Assembly (NCBI GenBank): GCA_002361175.1
Contig: DESG01000082.1
Span: 1 to 7,567 of the forward strand
Length of the DNA stretch: 7,567 nt
Source of the DNA: Lachnoclostridium sp. UBA3320
GTDB lineage: Bacteria; Bacillota; Clostridia; Lachnospirales; Lachnospiraceae
Reading direction: 5' to 3'
Shown piece after piece: positions 6,901-7,567 of the stretch; positions within the stretch are counted from its first letter, which is position 1, and each line of letters starts with the position of its first letter. The notes under the pieces were generated by a model. That model saw only the letters and a list, made by a program, of their open reading frames with translations. It was not told where the DNA came from and did no database searches. Made by a program: the position numbers and the translations under genes.

Positions 6901-7567
6901 TGTTTATTCCAGTATTCCCTGGTACAAATTGCGAGTATGATACAGCAAAAGCATTTGAGCTTGCAGGTGCGAAAACTAACACACTTGTATTTAAAAATAT
7001 GACAGAAAGCCAAATTACAGAATCTGCTGCTGCCTTTGAGGCGGCTTTAAGAAAAGCACAGATACTTATGTTTTGCGGCGGTTTCAGCGCTGGTGACGAA
7101 CCAGACGGTTCAGCTAAGTTTATTGCATCAGTTTTTAGAAATCCTCGCATAATGGATGCAGTACATGAGCTTTTACAGAAACGTGATGGGCTTGTACTTG
7201 GTATATGCAATGGATTTCAGGCACTTATAAAGCTGGGACTTGTTCCGTATGGAAAGATACAACCACAGACGACAGATTCACCAACACTTACAACAAACAG
7301 TATTGGACGTCATGTTTCTAAAATGGTATATACTAAAGTTGTTTCTAACAAGTCACCTTGGCTTTTAAAGGCAGGACTTGGAAATGTCTATTCTGTACCT
7401 GCATCACATGGAGAGGGACGTTTTGTTGCAGACAGTGAAATTATTAAAGGACTTTTTGAAAATGGTCAAGTTGCAACAAGGTATGTAGACCTTACAGGCA
7501 AGTCAACAATGGATGAATATTACAACCCTAACGGTTCATATGCAGCTATTGAGGGAATTACAAGTCC
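3903..7567 (+). CDS. purL: Phosphoribosylformylglycinamidine synthase, single-chain PurL (3' end cut by window)
   Basis: PurL turns FGAR, glutamine and ATP into FGAM, glutamate, ADP and phosphate, the fourth step of de novo purine synthesis, in the cytoplasm. The frame is open for 1221 full codons to the window edge. Domains in order: a PurS-like N-terminus (1 to about 150, with EYLPGQFDQR); the linker (DTYWSDHCRHTTF from residue 220); a first AIRS-type half with HNHP (328-331) and GGAIRDP (345-351), and GGRTGRDGIGG (451-461) in its second lobe; a second half starting near GGKYQL (686) with GGKDSM (793-798); and a class I glutamine amidotransferase from about 998. That last domain shows PGTNC (1006-1010), CGGFSAGDEPDG (1058-1069), the nucleophile Cys1102 in GICNGFQ, and HGEGRF (1169-1174). 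The final His/Glu pair of the triad, in a motif like HxER, must lie past the edge; the usual family length of about 1250 implies 30-45 missing residues. The start is supported by AGAGGA (3891-3896), 6 nt before ATG 3903. No purine riboswitch is seen before it. Confidence 0.97.
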   Translation, partial: MGSVRRIYVEKKTPYAVRAKELKEEIRRYLGINGLCNVRILIRYDVENLSEEIYNKALVTVFSEPPVDDYYEEKFTCKDNSLVFSVEYLPGQFDQRADSAEQCVKLLDEKENPVIRSAVTYIFEGEITDKEAERIKEYCINPVDSRETDDKKPETLVQQFDKPANVAVFEGFKDMPEDRLKALYDSLNLAMTFKDFLYIQKYFAEEENRNPSVTEIRVLDTYWSDHCRHTTFLTELKNVEFKDGYYKEPIVNAYEKYLNARYNLFKDRSDKYVSLMDIALMGMRKLKADGKLDDMEESDEINACSIIVPVEIDGKTEEWLVFFKNETHNHPTEIEPFGGAATCLGGAIRDPLSGRGYVYQAMRVTGAADPSVHIKDTLPGKLPQRKIVTGAAQGYSSYGNQIGLATGLVNEVYHPNYVAKRMEIGAVMGAAPRRNVIRKNSEPGDIIILLGGRTGRDGIGGATGSSKAHTTQSIDVCGAEVQKGNAPTERKIQRLFRREEASLIIKKCNDFGAGGVSVAIGELADGLKIDLDKVPKKYAGLDGTELAISESQERMAVVVAKENVDKMLKLAKEENLEAVTVAEVTKEPRLVIKWRGNVIVDISRAFLDTNGAHQEMDVVVSIPEKEDNYFDKKQYNFDSSSGILDKDTFKNAWLDTLSDLNVCSQKGLVEMFDSSIGAASVYMPYGGKYQLTPVQSMVAKLPVLSGKCDTVTMMSYGLDPYLASWSPFHGSVYAVILSVAKIVASGGDYKKIRFTFQEYFKRLGENPERWGQPMAALLGAYDAQINLGLASIGGKDSMSGTFNDIDVPPTLCSFAVDIAKVQDIISPELKKAGNVLVKFDIEKDKYSLPVYGQLMEMYGQITEMIKAGVIKSAYAIGFGGICEAVSKMAFGNGLGVRIDDSVSSNDLFEKDYGSIIAEVEADDISKITVEYKKIADITDSAEFEYNGITIPIKDAVKSWMSRLEGVFPTKSNVVQTELEDKLFDAKTVYTSTNKVAKPEVFIPVFPGTNCEYDTAKAFELAGAKTNTLVFKNMTESQITESAAAFEAALRKAQILMFCGGFSAGDEPDGSAKFIASVFRNPRIMDAVHELLQKRDGLVLGICNGFQALIKLGLVPYGKIQPQTTDSPTLTTNSIGRHVSKMVYTKVVSNKSPWLLKAGLGNVYSVPASHGEGRFVADSEIIKGLFENGQVATRYVDLTGKSTMDEYYNPNGSYAAIEGITS

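Noticed and set aside
6763..7002. Plus-strand 79-codon frame inside purL
   Set aside because: It is out of frame with purL, which reads through this stretch without a break into the amidotransferase domain. There is no binding site or recognisable motif.
6635..7210. Minus-strand open frame of 191 codons, and another of 127 codons at 5150-5533
   Set aside because: Both lie opposite purL, whose + strand frame shows clear PurL motifs throughout. The minus frames have no recognisable domain and low-complexity Ser/Ala-rich translations typical of shadow frames.

Overview
The window looks like chromosomal DNA from a low-GC member of the Firmicutes, most likely a clostridium of the Lachnospiraceae type. 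This rests on AT-rich codon use, strong AGGAGG-type ribosome binding sites, sigma-A-like promoters, and a one-piece PurL with an N-terminal PurS-like part. No taxonomic search could be run, so this is an inference.

Layout, all genes on the + strand: (1) positions 111-1547 encode a polytopic membrane protein of the GT-C / family 39 glycosyltransferase type; its start has no ribosome binding site. (2) Positions 1569-1715 hold a compact, structured, non-coding element with 20-bp imperfect terminal inverted repeats. It is flanked on both sides by the same 8-bp sequence, AAATGTCT. This is the signature of a MITE-like insertion and is the most distinctive find here. (3) Positions 1841-2428 encode a small protein of the zinc-dependent phospholipase C family with the metal-ligand pattern intact. 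It has its own promoter and is followed by a clear intrinsic terminator at 2487-2527. (4) Positions 2643-3890 encode a membrane-anchored extracytoplasmic protein of the PrsA/SurA type whose parvulin-like domain seems to lack the usual histidines. (5) Positions 3903 to the window end encode the one-chain phosphoribosylformylglycinamidine synthase PurL (purine biosynthesis), cut by the window edge about 30-45 residues before its expected C-terminus.

The genes do not form one obvious pathway. The PrsA/SurA-like gene and purL are 12 nt apart and probably share the promoter at 2571-2598, since no purine riboswitch or separate promoter is visible before purL. The other two genes appear to be independent units. 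Apart from the MITE-like element, I see no phage, CRISPR, toxin-antitoxin, defence or other novel system. The window is mostly ordinary housekeeping and envelope genes.
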